Part shown: in pieces, positions 28,401 through 41,190 of the stretch | Layout of the letters: each line of letters starts with the position of its first letter | How positions within the stretch are numbered: position 1 is the stretch's first letter | Notes under the pieces: generated by a model | The model's database searches: none | What the model saw: only the letters and a program-made list of their open reading frames with translations | What the model was told of the DNA's origin: nothing | Translations under genes and position numbers: made by a program | From: Lingula anatina | Lineage: Eukaryota > Brachiopoda > Lingulata > Lingulida > Lingulidae | NCBI RefSeq assembly: GCF_001039355.2 | Contig: NW_019773825.1 | Location: forward strand, 212,100-276,099 | Length of the DNA: 64,000 nt | Direction of reading: 5' to 3'

Positions 28401-31088
28401 AACATAGCATTGAAAAGTTTAATTTGCCACGAGATTAACTTATGTTTAATATTTACTTGCAGCCCGTGATATTCAAAAGTGGGAGTACGTCCCATTAGGA
28501 CCTTTCCTTGGCAAGAATTTGGGTACATCTATCTCCCCCTGGGTGGTAACTATGGATGCACTAGCTCCCTTCAAGTGCCCAAACGCTATACAGGTACCAG
28601 CACTGAGAAATGTGCCTTGAAATTTGGCTGAAACAATAAAGTGAACTTTGTAGCATGAAAAATGAATTTACAAACATTGACCCACAATTAATATACACTG
28701 TTGATAAACAAAATGTAAATGGGCCATTACAAAGTATTAATACAGATAAATGATTCCCTGAGCAATCTAGACTAAGCATTAATTACGCATCATGACTAAC
28801 AAAAATATTCTGCACTATCATAATTTTCTGCTTGGTGACTGTACATTTGACAGCTTTGCTGCCTTGTTTATTGCAGGATCCTGAACCCCTTCCATACCTA
28901 AAGCATAATGATCCCTATACCTTTGATATTCAGCTGGAAGTAGCTCTTAAGGGTTGGTAGCAGCAGTGTTCATCTTTGGAAATAAAGAGTATTCAGATAA
29001 TTGCTAATAATTGTTTTAAGACAACATGTTTTCTTTAAAGATAATAATGGTGAAAATTATTATGATATTCACAGTGACAGGAATACACATAAATGCCTAA
29101 CACCTTACTACAGCTAAGTGGTCTTTGCTATTAAGATGCCAGTAATAAATCTTTCATTTTACAGAGAGAGAGAGATTTATGAACTTTTCAGTTTGTATTT
29201 TCCTTTTGCAGGTGAATCCATGTCTCAGCCAGCCTTGATTTGTAGGTCTAACTTCAAGGTATGAACATTAAACTTAAGGCAAATAGATGATAGCCAGTAG
29301 TCATAAAAATGTGGTTTTGTTTACAAACATGAATTTAAATTGTTTTGTGTTAGCTGCAACCCTGTTGCTCAACTTGAATCTTCGTCTAACATGAACAATT
29401 TTTATTGTACAGTCCCAAATGTGCTGAGTTATGTGGCCTATTCTGTATTAAAAAGCTATTGATTTCAAGTTGCTGCTCATTACTTTGTTCTAGCATATGT
29501 ATTGGACTATGAAGCAACAGCTGGCCCATCACACTGTCACAGGGTGTAATATCAACCCAGGAGATCTCATGGCATCAGGAACCATCAGTGGACCAGTAAG
29601 TGGCTTATTTTGTAGTGTGCTGACACCTACAGTTATATGTAGTATGCTGTAGGGTGACTAGCTAATTCATCATCCTGTTTTCCTAGGAGCATAATTAACA
29701 GTAAAAGTATGTTTTGTTGCTTTCTAAATCCTGTTTATAGGTGCTTAGTTTAAATCGCCTGTATGAAATCATTTGTTACACTGGAAGTTTACTAGGAATG
29801 AGATTTTATCTTGCATAACCTGCACACACTTTTTAAAGTTAAAAGAATCATTCATATTAAAAATGAAAAGGCACACTTTAATTATGATACCTGGGGGTAA
29901 CTTGATGAATGTTGCATTCTCAGGAGATTATTAGACACTAACTTCAGATAGTATATGGCTATCATATAATTTAATTTTGTCTTTTTAGTTACAAAAATTA
30001 TTAAAAAGATGATGTTTTGTCCTCAACATGAGAACTTCTACGGAACACTGATAGCACACATACTAGATATTACATGAATAATGCCATCTCTCACTTCATC
30101 TAGTATGTAACAGCCAGCAAAAGTTCATGAGAAGAGGATCCATATTTGTCCTCTTTGTAATTTTTGTAAACACAGTTAAAGACTGTTAAAAATACATGTT
30201 GTTGATATTGATGCAATGGATTTACTTCCCAGACTCCGGATACATTTGGATCCATGTTGGAATTGTGTTGGAAGGGAACCAAGCCTATGGATCTGGGGAA
30301 CGGAGAAACCAGGAAATTCCTGCAAGATGGAGATGAGGTCATCATCACTGGTGAGTTGTTTTATTGTTTATTTAATGCAGAGGTCTCTTTCACATACACA
30401 CACAAAAAATCTTTGGACTTAGTTAACATAAGTAAACAACTTAAATTGGATACCTGACAACATAAAGTGGACTTGGCAATGTTTCTCTGGTGATAAGCTC
30501 ACAATAAATATAGCTGATATACCAAAATTTGTGAAAAGAGAGTAAAATTCATTGAGAAGACGATCACAATATCCTATAGAAGCTTAGTCTAAAGACAGAA
30601 AAATAGAGGCAGCTTCATTACTGCAGAACTGAACTTTAAAAAAAAGCCCTTAAGCTTTTACTACATGAACAACAAGTTTCTCAACTGATGTTTTGTAAAG
30701 TGGGCGCTAGAACTGTGAACTTGCCAGTTAAAAAGCATAACTGTACAGCATATGAAAATGGCTTTTGCTCAGAGTGCTTTATTGACAGTCTGAGTAACGA
30801 TAATGGCTAGTACTTCAAACCACAGCGAATATTGGCATATACTCTCCAATATTTCAGTGTCTGACAAAACACCTTTGGTGAGTGAGGTTACGGGTGTTAA
30901 TGTATATACATATATTTCAACATTTTTATTCAAACTTTAAATGATATAATATGTTTTTCATGTGAAAGACTTAATGTTTTTTATATAAAAAATTGTTTGT
31001 ATTTATTTCAGGCTATTGTGAAGGTAATGGTTGCAGAATAGGGTTTGGGACATGTGCTGGAAAAATATTACCTGCATTGAAGATTTGA
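25076..31088 (+). CDS. FAH: Fumarylacetoacetase (fumarylacetoacetate hydrolase)
   Basis: Cytosolic metal-dependent hydrolase that splits 4-fumarylacetoacetate into fumarate and acetoacetate, the last step of tyrosine catabolism. Thirteen exons: 25076-25156, 25640-25750, 26608-26729, 26945-26994, 27163-27253, 27582-27679, 27937-28089, 28463-28593, 28877-28952, 29212-29258, 29494-29595, 30233-30350, 31012-31088. They join in phase to 418 aa (human 419). The N-terminal domain (MSFVPV...NLPYGIFST) is followed by the catalytic domain. Residue numbering matches the mammalian enzyme in the N-terminal part: Asp126 and Tyr128 (YTDFYSS), catalytic His133 (KDHATNVG), the Glu pair in DIELEMAF (metal ligands), [19 protein letters not shown], and SGTISGP. 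All key residues seen are kept. The exon 9 donor (GTTGGT) is weak but phase-correct. A candidate AATAAA lies at 31667-31672. It is head-to-head with MCCC2. Confidence 0.97.
25375..25408. repeat. (TTTA)n microsatellite in FAH intron 1
   Basis: About eight tandem TTTA units followed by a T-rich stretch. Confidence 0.85.
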
Positions 31089-32830
31089 AGTTATTGTCTC
31101 ATATATAAAAAGGACCTAATATCATATGTCCAAAGAAAAATTGCTTTATTTATGAATATAGATATAACTGAATATGTAGAATTGATTATATTTCAATATA
31201 CATTTCCATGTGAATGCACAAAATACTTCATTGGCAGCTGAAAATATAAAGTGAATGTTTGGGCTGATTTTTATCTTCAAGTCTGTCAAAATGTCCAGTT
31301 TTAAAAAGTTAGAGGTGATAGGAACAGACAACAAAGGATTTTACTCAGCATATATTTTTGTTGCACCTTTTTGTATTTTATAGCAATGGTAAACAATATA
31401 TCACAGCACAAAGCTTGAGAATGAGCGCTTCCATGATCTCTCAACAACCAGGGTTGTTACTCTGATTTGAATGAATATTTACTGTAATTGAATGTTCATG
31501 TTTTTGAAATGAGTGTTTCTTTTAATTAGTTTAGATAGAGGAATGCTATAGATTAAGATGATTTTTCTGTGAAGAGTCACACATGTTTTTTGCTAGATTT
31601 ATTTTCAGTCAGCAATTAAGTATTGCCAATATATCATATAATCCTTGACAGGTATTCTGTCATAAAAATAAATTAGGTAACAGGTTTTAGCTAATTTTTT
31701 TAATGCACAAAGTTTGTTTTGCTACATTTGTGTGGGATAAATCACATTTTGAGTAGCTTTTACATAAATACTTTTCAGTGGAGACAAATATTTAGCATAT
31801 TTACATTTTATTTATTTATTTATTTTTTTTTTATTATTATTATTTTTTTTGGGGGGGGGGGGGTCAGCGTATTTGAAGCAATAAGGACCTGACTTTCTCA
31901 ATGATATCAATGTTTCATGTGCAACAACTTCTGAGTATTTCCAAATAATTTCAAAGTTATTTTGTGTTTTTGTGGGAAAAAAATTTTTGGAGGGAGGGGG
32001 GGAGGCATTAAATCATTCCTTCAGAAAAGTATTAAGTCATTCCCACAAAATAACGTTTTTTTTTAAGTTTGAAAAAATCATTCCTTTCTACACTTATGTG
32101 TCTAATGTATATTGAATGCTAACATGTGATGCATTTATAGATTCTACAGGATTCTTTTGCTTAAAGAATGCCAGAAGTTTCATTATAGGTTCTATGGCTC
32201 CTGTGAGCATGCGATGTTCCAGTACTCAAATAATTCTGCACAATATTTCAAATTTCCAAGAATTTCAAATTTTCAAGAAGTATATTTAAAATTAAGTTTA
32301 GCGAGCTGCTTTTTAAATACAGATAAAACTAATATTTTGTCAATTTGTGAATAATAATGTGTATTACTATTATATTTATGAAAACGTTTTGCTATAAATG
32401 TATGAGGAAACAGTTGCTTGGAATCCAATTGCTGTGCCAATGAATCAAACCTAATGTTAGCATGGAAATCAGGAGTTAATAGAATCTCAGTTCATATATT
32501 CATTTGTTATTATGGGCAGTTTATTAGCGATATTGGTTATACATGTAAGGAGCTAAGGTGATGTGTTTATATACAAGGTTAAGGCATTGGAAAATGGCAT
32601 AATTTTATTGTAACAATATTTGAAGACTATGTACATCTTAAAAAGGGGGGATTTCAATTAAACGTTGAAGTTATACCTATATTCTATGACTTTTGATTAT
32701 TTCGTTGAATAAAAAGATTTATCGGTACGCGCCTGTGGGTTCGTATATGTTTCCATAAAGTAGCGTTATAATTGTATATACTCTTATGTTGGGTCCACTG
32801 TATAAAAGAAAGTAAGATCATCATACCCGC

Positions 32831-32833
<3 letters not shown>

Positions 32834-32874
<41 letters not shown>
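32834..32874. repeat. (AT)n microsatellite
   Basis: About 40 bp of pure AT between FAH and the tetraspan gene. Confidence 0.9.
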
Positions 32875-32877
<3 letters not shown>

Positions 32878-33216
32878 AAGTAAAATGGGCCTTGAAAGCG
32901 CTCGCCATACTTTCCCCTTAGTGTCCCATTGCGTCTTCAAATTTATTTAATTTTTCTTGACCATTTTTATTGGTCAAAATGATCCATAATTATTTTGGAA
33001 CTTTTGCATTGGATGTCTAATTACAAAAAATGGACACAGCCTTCATTATAGATACTTTAATCAATTTAACCGTCAGTTACAGAAGTTCATCAAATGTCCA
33101 GATTGTATTTAATAGGCACTGGTACATGTTGTTGTTTCGGAGTGATGCCAGTTTTTTACATGTTAAAGGGAATGAGGGCGATGAGTCCACCCCCTTATTT
33201 AACGATCACAAGCATA

Positions 33217-33219
<3 letters not shown>

Positions 33220-33254
<35 letters not shown>
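33220..33254. repeat. (CA)n microsatellite
   Basis: About 34 bp of CA on the plus strand. Confidence 0.9.
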
Positions 33255-33259
<5 letters not shown>

Positions 33260-34773
33260 ACATCGCTGCCTACACAGTTCTACCAAAAAGTCGTGTAACA
33301 ATGCAATAAGACTTTTTGTCGATATGTAATATGAAAAGCGGAAAAATAAAATGATCAAATCTTTGGAGGGTACGACTTAAAACAGGTGAAATACACAGAA
33401 ATCATCACAATAGGGGGGAAGTGCTTGTTTGCTATAATAAAATGCGACTCGGGTACTTAATGTGAACTGAAGCGGTAGTCAGATAAAGTGTGCCTTTTTT
33501 TGTAAAAGCCATGTTTTGTTTGTGGTGAAAAGACGCAAACATACACAAGCTACCCGCACTTGGTCGTCAAATTTCACTGCTGGTCCATTGAGAGATGCTT
33601 AAGCGTTTTAGGATAATGTTTGCTGTTCAGTATCCTCTAGTACATGTTTAGAGGTCGCCTTGAAGGAAGTTCGACACTGCAACTCGTATCTTATTAAAAA
33701 GCGGGCCTGTTCGTTGTCCTGCGGCACAGTTTAACAGGGGCGTTTACAAACACAGACACGGGATTTGGTTTGACAACATATCATTACACGTCGTCTACAA
33801 GCAATGACATTGAAAGGACATTGGTCACTCCGATAATACACTGTACCTGCCTTTACGTGAACATTTTATCCAGGTTCCATCGTGTCACTTAACCACCCGA
33901 TATTATATTTTGCAGGCCGTCTGTCTAAGCCTCCGCCGTTTAAAGACCGAGGAATCACGCATGCTGCTATCATAGCGAGAAGGAGGGTCTTGGAATATAC
34001 TTTCCTTGGTCTGACAGACGTACGGGAGAGAGACGCGGTTGGAATTGCTACATTTCACTTCATTGACCTGCACCTCATACCAAACAGAGCAACAGGTGTA
34101 TATGCATTTATATGAATATGTTTGTGACAATTACGAGGCGTACAGAACGGACAAAGGCATAAAAGAACACACGTAATTCGGGTTATATGTATATTTTCAA
34201 AAAAAGGATAAACCTGTGATCGAATTTCACTTTCTGGGTTTGCAGATACCGGTACCTATCTACATGGACACCTGAGGGCCATTCCTCAACGACATATCGC
34301 ACTGTCATTGTATCAAGTTGACGAGGCAGTATCAAAAACCAGCTTAATTTGATAGTCAAGGAGAAGTCCTCTTTTGTCATAAGGATATGGACTGGTGCAG
34401 AAACTAAAGGGGAGTTTACATTGCGGTATTCAGTCCGCGTAGAGGAGAAGCCACACCTATAGATAATATCGTTAAGACCTTCCTTATTTTTGCTATGTAG
34501 TGCGAGCCTCTTTGAAAGGTGTTTGCGAAACTGTGAACTAAAAAAGCAAATGAGGTGGAATTTTATCAAGATTATAGCAAAATTGGATTAGTCAATTAAG
34601 CAAGTAATATAACGCGCCATTTCTAAAATTGTTTTAAAAACAAACAAACAAAATAGAGAAACAGAACGGGCATGGTATTTTCTGAAGCGTGACTGTGGAC
34701 CTCTTATTTCTAGAGGATACAGTTATGGTAAAGCCGATGGTATACCGACATACTTTGTTGAAGACGACCGAGC

Positions 34774-34776
<3 letters not shown>

Positions 34777-34808
<32 letters not shown>

Positions 34809-34824
34809 GTTTTTTTTTTTTTTT
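34777..34824. repeat. Interrupted poly(T) tract
   Basis: T31-GG-T14 on +, hence an A tract on -. It might be a retroelement tail on -, but no element body is recognised beside it. Confidence 0.8.
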
Positions 34825-35001
34825 CAAAGGGGAAAGGCAGCCTTGTTGAACTTGAAGGTTGTTTTGTGATGTGTTTGACAAACACATGGAGTTAGGAGTT
34901 CATTAAAGAAGAAAAAATACATGAAAAAGGAGAACAGCCGATCAAATACTACGTATTGCAATTAAAAACAACAAAATCCTGGATAAATATATACTATTAT
35001 C

Positions 35002-37029
35002 ATGGCGTTACTACACCAGTGTCATGCCAACGTGATCGGGTTTTGGGCGATATTTCAGTTAGTGGTGGCTTTAGGTGTGGTAGCCGATGGCTATTTTATG
35101 AAGCAATACTACGAAGGTATCAGCTGGCTGTACGTCCCCTACTGGTCAGTGGCGTTGGTGAGTTCAATCAGTGGCCTCTGTCCAGGGACCAATATAACAC
35201 GCAAAAAACTGAAGTCAAAATTGGTATTTGATTAAAGTTTGAAAATATTTAATATTAAAGCTAAGGCTAAAAGTAATAAAACGTCAAATTTCGATTGTTG
35301 TTGTTGTTGTTGTTGTTGTTGTGCTCTTCTGCATTAGATTGCATTAGAGATGAGACAGTTTTCTTTTCTTTCATTCCAGATTGTATTTCCCTTTGGCATT
35401 GGGATATTAGCTTGTGTTACAGGGAAGAGACTTGCGGTGGGTATAAAACAAAATAAAATAAACTAAGATAAATAAAATGAAATTAAACATGCACACGCAT
35501 CTTCTCAAAACATACATACGTACAAAATAATGCTGTCATCAGAAATAATGTAGCTATTTCTATTTAATACTCACGAATTTAAGATCTTTTCTTTTCTTTT
35601 TCTTCCAGGCATATGTCTTCTCGGTATTTAACTTACTGTGTTTTCTGGCCAACGTTGCGTACTTGGTTTTGCTATGGGTCCAACTTGGGCGCTTTCAAAC
35701 CATGGAACGCCAGTTTAATGATTGCCTCCAAACAGCACGGGCAAGGCGAGAATGTATTTGCAGGTTGGCACACATTTGGTTTTACATGTATATTCTATTT
35801 CTTTACATCTTGCTGATTTATTTATTTGTTTGTTTGTTTGTTTATTTGTCATTCAAATTGAAAAATCTTTGTTGAAAGATTTTATTTTATTCGTTTAGTT
35901 TACACTAATTCAGTTTTGTTTTTAAGTCAATCTTGTCAGATATGTTATAGCAAAAGTGATATTAAGTTAAGAAATGTAATCAGTTGAAGACATCGAATAA
36001 CTCACAATTACATTACTCTATTGTGATGTAAATATGAATCATTCACATGTCCTTCAGTGAATCATGGATATGTAATCTTTATTTTTACATTACACTTTTT
36101 ATTTATCTATTTGTCTGCCCGTGAACCGTTCTACCTGCTTGTTTTTAAGCAGTCACCTGTTTATTTATATATTTATTCATCTGTCGCATATGTCAATGAT
36201 TTGTGTCCAGAAATTTATATGTTTTTAAGCAGTCACCTGTTTATTCATCTATTTATTCATCTGTCGCATATGTCAATGATTTGTGTCCAGAAATAGCGGA
36301 CAACCTGACCTGTCCAGTGAGACCGGCTGCTCGGACGTCGACCTATTTCTGCTAACAGTCTACGTTGCTTTTGGGTTAGAGTTATTCTACGTTGCAGTGA
36401 CGTTTACGGGGACCATGCTGAGTGCGGCGTTTGGCACGAAAAACTGTTGCTATCGGGTGAGAGACGTGTTGTACATGAAGAGGGGAATGTGGTGAGAGTT
36501 GGTGGGTAGAGGCTGGGTGATTGGACGCAGCTGAAATAGTCGCCCTGCATGACGATTGAATCCGGGCGATTCTTTATCTAGTAGTTTCATAACTGCCCAA
36601 AAATGAAAATGCTTAACTCGTGTTTTCATCCTGGCTCGGTTATTTGTATGTCATAGGTCCAGATATTCTTTTATTAAGATATTTTAAAAAACTCTGAATA
36701 TGTAAATCACTTATAAGACCCGCTATACGTCAATCTACGTAAATCTGAAGCATTTAAATGACTCTTTAAAAAGGGTTACATTTATTAAGCTCCATAAAAC
36801 GAACCAACTGAATATTTAGTACCGTGTCCTTTATTTTCAGGAAACTTGCTGCTTTTGCTTGAGTAGAAAAGTTGCGTATGACCTGGAAAACAATCGAGCA
36901 GACCTTTCCAGTCTCGAGTCTATCACGGACATTTCCGTCGTCGAGATGGGTCCTGACGCCTCGCACGAGATGGCAGAGAAAAAGGGGCCACGTGCACGTG
37001 AAAACACACTAGAGACTTTGTTCTATTGA
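35002..37029 (+). CDS. Four-pass membrane protein, family not recognised
   Basis: Five exons join in phase to a 240-aa protein: 35002-35157, 35380-35436, 35609-35763, 36291-36456, 36841-37029. ATG 35002 has a good context (catcATGG). Hydrophobic segments lie at about residues 11-29, 45-70, 73-97 and 139-165. A Cys-containing, charged loop of about 40 residues sits between segments 3 and 4. After segment 4 comes a Cys cluster (NCCYRETCCFCLSR) that could be palmitoylated, then a charged cytosolic tail of about 55 residues with several Ser/Thr and acidic positions. Introns interrupt between or at the edge of the segments. The topology resembles small tetraspan families such as MS4A/ENTREP-like proteins, but I see no diagnostic motif and do not assign it. 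The exon 3 donor (GTTGGC) is weak. A poly(A) signal is at 37300-37305. The gene is supported by frame, phases and hydrophobic pattern. Confidence 0.75.
36141..36294. repeat. 80-bp tandem duplication carrying a splice acceptor
   Basis: Two copies of an 80-bp unit (36141-36220 and 36221-36294 onward), both containing TTGTGTCCAGAAAT, which is the acceptor and first bases of exon 4 of the tetraspan gene. The downstream acceptor (exon from 36291) keeps the frame. The upstream one (exon from 36211) would add 80 nt and bring an early stop. Confidence 0.85.
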
Positions 37030-37299
37030 GTTCGTCGACATCGCTCTGGTGAACCATCAGTTGAAGCTGCAGCGGTAAAAATCACTGAGGAGGCTGCATC
37101 GTCGTCACAGTTGCAGACTTCATTCACTCACAGACATTTTAGGCCTAGAAATAGATACAAAAATGTGTATATTAAGTCGAGAGTATCAGTAGAAGCTCCT
37201 CTGGTAACAGTTCTGTTGCCTAATCTTATGGAGATGAAACTTTGACCACAAATGTCTACTTCGGATATTGGGAGGGGGGTCTGTGGAGGTTAAATGGTT

Positions 37300-37305
37300 A
37301 ATAAA
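37300..37305 (+). other. Poly(A) signal AATAAA of the tetraspan gene
   Basis: AATAAA 271 bp after the stop codon, followed by T/G-rich sequence. It fits a short 3' UTR. Confidence 0.55.
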
Positions 37306-38247
37306 CTTATAATTCGTCTGGTTTTAATGATTGACTTCTTATGAAATGCACATCTAATATATAAATGAAAAAAAAAGGCGTTCAACACATAAAAGTATTA
37401 CTTAATGCTTGGTATGATTCTCACCAGGTCACTGAATTATGCACGCGAGTCCAGGCCTATTATAAAGCACATATACTTCAACATTTCACCTTACGAATAT
37501 TTTCTGCCCCCCCCCCCTACCCCCAGTACGCCACGCCATCATGTCCATTCCACGAATTTCATGTCGACGCGCCTCGCCGAAAAACATCATACGTGATTTC
37601 AAATAATTTTGCGTTGGTTCCATGCAGGAGGTATACTTCATTGATTGGTTTTGAAATGCAAGATCGTGATCAGAATCTACAAAGCAACGTATACAATTAA
37701 ACAACTTCACTCATAAAAAAGCAAGTCGTAGGTTATGTAGGCCTACACATGTCACGAATATTCGCGTAATAAGGCTTACTCGTAATACTGAAAATACTGA
37801 ATCGTGTAAGCGATGATATAGGATATGTCTGTCTTCAGAAAGGTTTATATTAAAGTTACGCTTACTTTCACCAGGTATTTAAAAATTTTAATCTCACATG
37901 AAGACATGGAAAACCGTCGAGGCATTTTGTAAGTATTGTGCTGGTTTGCATATTTAGGGATAAAAGAACAAGCACGTGAATTACAATTTATACTTTTGCA
38001 ACCAAACCAATGCACAGACACTGTGTCCACCAGCTACTTGTCCAAACCCGCATTATCAATGCCACCAGTCCAGTGGATGACCATAGGGAAGTGGTACCGG
38101 TATATTGGATATAAAGGATACTTAAGGCTGCGTCGCCAATATCTTCTGGATAATAACTTTTATTTAAACAAAAAATATAAATGACTAACCGCAAACCCAG
38201 AACGTGTCAGTGTGTTTAAGTGTGTATGTATATTGATTGCACGTGTA

Positions 38248-38250
<3 letters not shown>

Positions 38251-38291
<41 letters not shown>

Positions 38292-38300
38292 TGTGTGTGC
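38251..38300. repeat. (GT)n microsatellite
   Basis: About 50 bp of GT with minor interruptions at the 3' edge. Confidence 0.9.
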
Positions 38301-38612
38301 GCGCGTGTTGAAGTATGATCTTTTGAATGTTCGGCTGAGAATGGGATTTCCTACATGTACTTACCGGTAGGACCACATAATGCATTTTAAAGGAGCAGAT
38401 AACTATTAACGTGGCTGTTATAAAAACGCCAAACAAAAGCAGCTAAACGACTAAAGACTGTTCTCAGCATACCGTTGATAGAAGTAAATTAATTCTCCTT
38501 TCCCATTCTGATGTCGTGTGATTTACAAGAAAAGCTGGCGTTTTAATGTATTGGAATACAGAAGAAACACATTTTCCAAAAAGTGAAGCCTCACAATATA
38601 TTATTGCGGTCC

Positions 38613-38886
38613 CATACTGTACACGATATACTGTATTATTGCGTGCACAGCATGGTCAGTATAGGTCTCATACTGTACACGATATATTGTATTATTGCGT
38701 GCACAGCGTGGTCAGTATAGGTCTCATACTGTACACGATATACTGTATTATTGCGTGCACAGCATGGTCAGTATAGGTCTCATACTGTACTCGATATACT
38801 GGATTATTGCGTGCACAGCATGGTCAGTATAGGTCTCATACTGTACACGATATACTGTATTATTGCGTGCACAGCATGGTCAGTAT
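38613..38886. repeat. 56-bp minisatellite, ~4.9 copies
   Basis: Units begin at 38613, 38669, 38725, 38781 and 38837 (spacing exactly 56). Each starts CATACTGTACACGATATACT and contains TATTATTGCGTGCACAGCAT followed by GGTCAGTATAGGTCT. Units differ by only one to three bases. The unit length is not a multiple of three, so it is not coding. Confidence 0.95.
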
Positions 38887-39650
38887 ATTATTACTTGAAC
38901 AGAATGGACACATTGGCCATCTGTAACCCCTCCCCACCCCCACCCCCCAATGCAGATATCGTGCCAAACAAAATCTTGTGTGAGATTTTTTGTTATATCG
39001 TGCGTGCCATTTGTAGCCATATGTGATTTTGTCGTCTACCACACCATCTGTTGAAGTTTTCCCATGAAACGAAAATGAACAATTTGTTCTGCAGTTCATC
39101 AACATACCGTAAACACTATATGCCTTTAAATGCTTTGATTAGAATATGTTCTTTGCTGTTATACATTTCATACATGCATGCATTTGATAAATGCCCAGAT
39201 GGTAAAGAACGCGCACGCGCGTGTAAAAAGGTTTTCAGTTAATTGTGTTTTCGCGTTCTTTTGTGTATTTTTGTATAATGCACTTCTTTACAAGTCTGAT
39301 AAAACTTTTTGAAATATATACTTCCCCTGTTATTATTTCTATGTATTTATTTATTATCAATTACAGTCATTCAAATAGTACCAAATAAGATTAAATAATT
39401 AATAAAGCCAGCAAATATTCATCATTACGTTTCTAATACATGAGCTTCTGAGATTTATTCGAAAAAGGACTGCGGTAACGAAACATGTATCAAAACCATC
39501 ATTGCTCTCGCAGATATTCAGTGTTCTCAGACTTTAAGTGATCGACAAGTTAAAAACAGGAACCATTTTGGAGTTATACAAAACGTGGTCAGTTTTTGTC
39601 GCTCTTTATGCCATGTTGATACGCAAATAAAAAAAGAACGAGGATGAGAA

Positions 39651-41190
39651 ATTAAACTCTTGTCTATTTATTACAAAATGTCTCTGACAGTACATATACA
39701 ACCGTGACATCGTTCAAGCTAGGCTCGAACTTTGACTTTCCAGATCTTTGAGACGCGCGCGAAACGTTGTCTTTTATTTTTCGAACATCGACACATTTTT
39801 CACCGACCTTCGAGACATGCTCAGAATATTACGTTTCTGACTTTCTAGACTGATCGATGAATATGTAAAAAAAATTCGGGTCACGCAACGTATTTGGTAT
39901 TACAATATCTGAGGTTACCCTGATTCCCAAATCATCCTGAGTTTGTTTCTCGTTACAGTGCGAGTAGCTAAACAAGAAACAAAAGTCAGATAAACTGTAG
40001 AATTCAGGGTGCTAGATGGCCATATTTTTTCTCACTCAAACCACTGTCAAAACAATCCTTGTTTCCGTGAGTAATATAAATCTATCAAGACAACAAAGTT
40101 ACACTCAACATAATAATTTATACTCATTTGTAATATTGATATTATATTGTTAATAATAAGCCAACAAAGTGTAGACTCTGAGTCGACAGTGACTGCCGTG
40201 ATATGAGCCAATGTAAAAACAATAAATTAAAAATAAATTATATATAAAAATTAAACAACACAATCTGCTATTGAACAGTGACTAGAAGCGCTCACAAACA
40301 CAACACGTTTAAAAACAATTTCACTCATTAAAATAGAATTAAGTAGACTTGTGCGTGGATGGCGCCGAATAACGCAAGATCTCGCGTGATCTTCCAAACA
40401 GATAAAGTGAACAATTAAACGAAATCACAAGTAGAAAATTCCACATTTCATAGCAATGTTTCATCCCTTAGACGTTTTATGGCACTTGAAAGCAGCAATG
40501 AATAAACGCAGACAAAAATACCCCTAGCGTTCTCAAGCCGGCGGTTACCAAATACTACAATAAAAACACCAGCTAAAGTAGAAATAAATGCATAAAAATA
40601 CACCATGAAATGCAATCAAAAGCTAATTGACAGATTAAATAAAACTATTGCAATACGGATAATACTATATTTGTTCATTTTTGGCAAGTTTCTGACCAAT
40701 TTTTATAAAAGAACACCACCACGTCTGGTGATATGTAAGTATCGCTTAATAAAATAATGTAAGTATATATGTCATGGACAAAAATCCTTGGTGGAAAACA
40801 GATTAAACGCATGCAGAACAGTAATTTCCTAACTTGTTGTAGCTCGTTATTTGGTAGAGACATATGTGAGGCGCATGCTCAGTGTAATTGGACTAATGTA
40901 GGTAAAGGTATCGCCTCTTTTTTCAGGTGTTTTACAAATCGTGAAAAATTGCTACTTATCCCATCACAAAGACTGGCCATTAGAAATAAGAAATCTACAT
41001 TTTCAATTTTAGAAATCTTCAAAGAGATATCCTTGCTGTCCGTTACGAACTCTGACTTGTGATTCCGACACATATGACTGGCATACCATAGCATGATATG
41101 AGACACGTGATCCGCCGCAAGTAGGTCATTCGAACTACGCGCGGTTCCAGTATGCTTTGAGTTGTCTTTGTAATGCTGTAAACAATAGGT
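39651..41190 (-). other. Probable 3' UTR of NR4A
   Basis: Downstream (on -) of the NR4A stop. TTTATT at 39667-39672 (AATAAA on -) is a possible end about 1.5 kb past the stop. A few ATTTA pentamers on - (for example around 40205-40240 and 40584-40640) would fit an unstable immediate-early mRNA. There is no other gene content. Confidence 0.4.

Larger units (their letters stand above)
31089..35001. other. FAH 3' UTR and gene-poor spacer
   Basis: AT-rich, with no recognised gene on either strand. It contains G-rich runs (31850-31863, 31991-32004), an (AT)n tract at 32834-32874, a (CA)n tract at 33220-33254 and a long T tract at 34777-34824. Open frames at 33882-34115 (+) and 34183-34569 (-) have no recognisable motif or splice context and look like chance. 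Confidence 0.5.
37306..39650. other. Intergenic region between tetraspan gene and NR4A
   Basis: No coding gene is recognised. It contains a (GT)n tract at 38251-38300, a C-run near 37508 and the 56-bp minisatellite at 38613-38886. Short open frames, including those across the minisatellite, are chance. Confidence 0.5.

Noticed and set aside
34183-34569. 128-codon minus-strand frame
   Set aside because: No hydrophobic, domain or splice pattern; isolated in gene-poor AT-rich spacer.
38613-38886. CRISPR-like array
   Set aside because: Contiguous tandem units without unique spacers, in a eukaryotic genome.
38546-39026. Frames repeating a YTIYCIIACTAWSV-like peptide
   Set aside because: The 56-bp minisatellite read in shifting frames; the unit is not a multiple of three.
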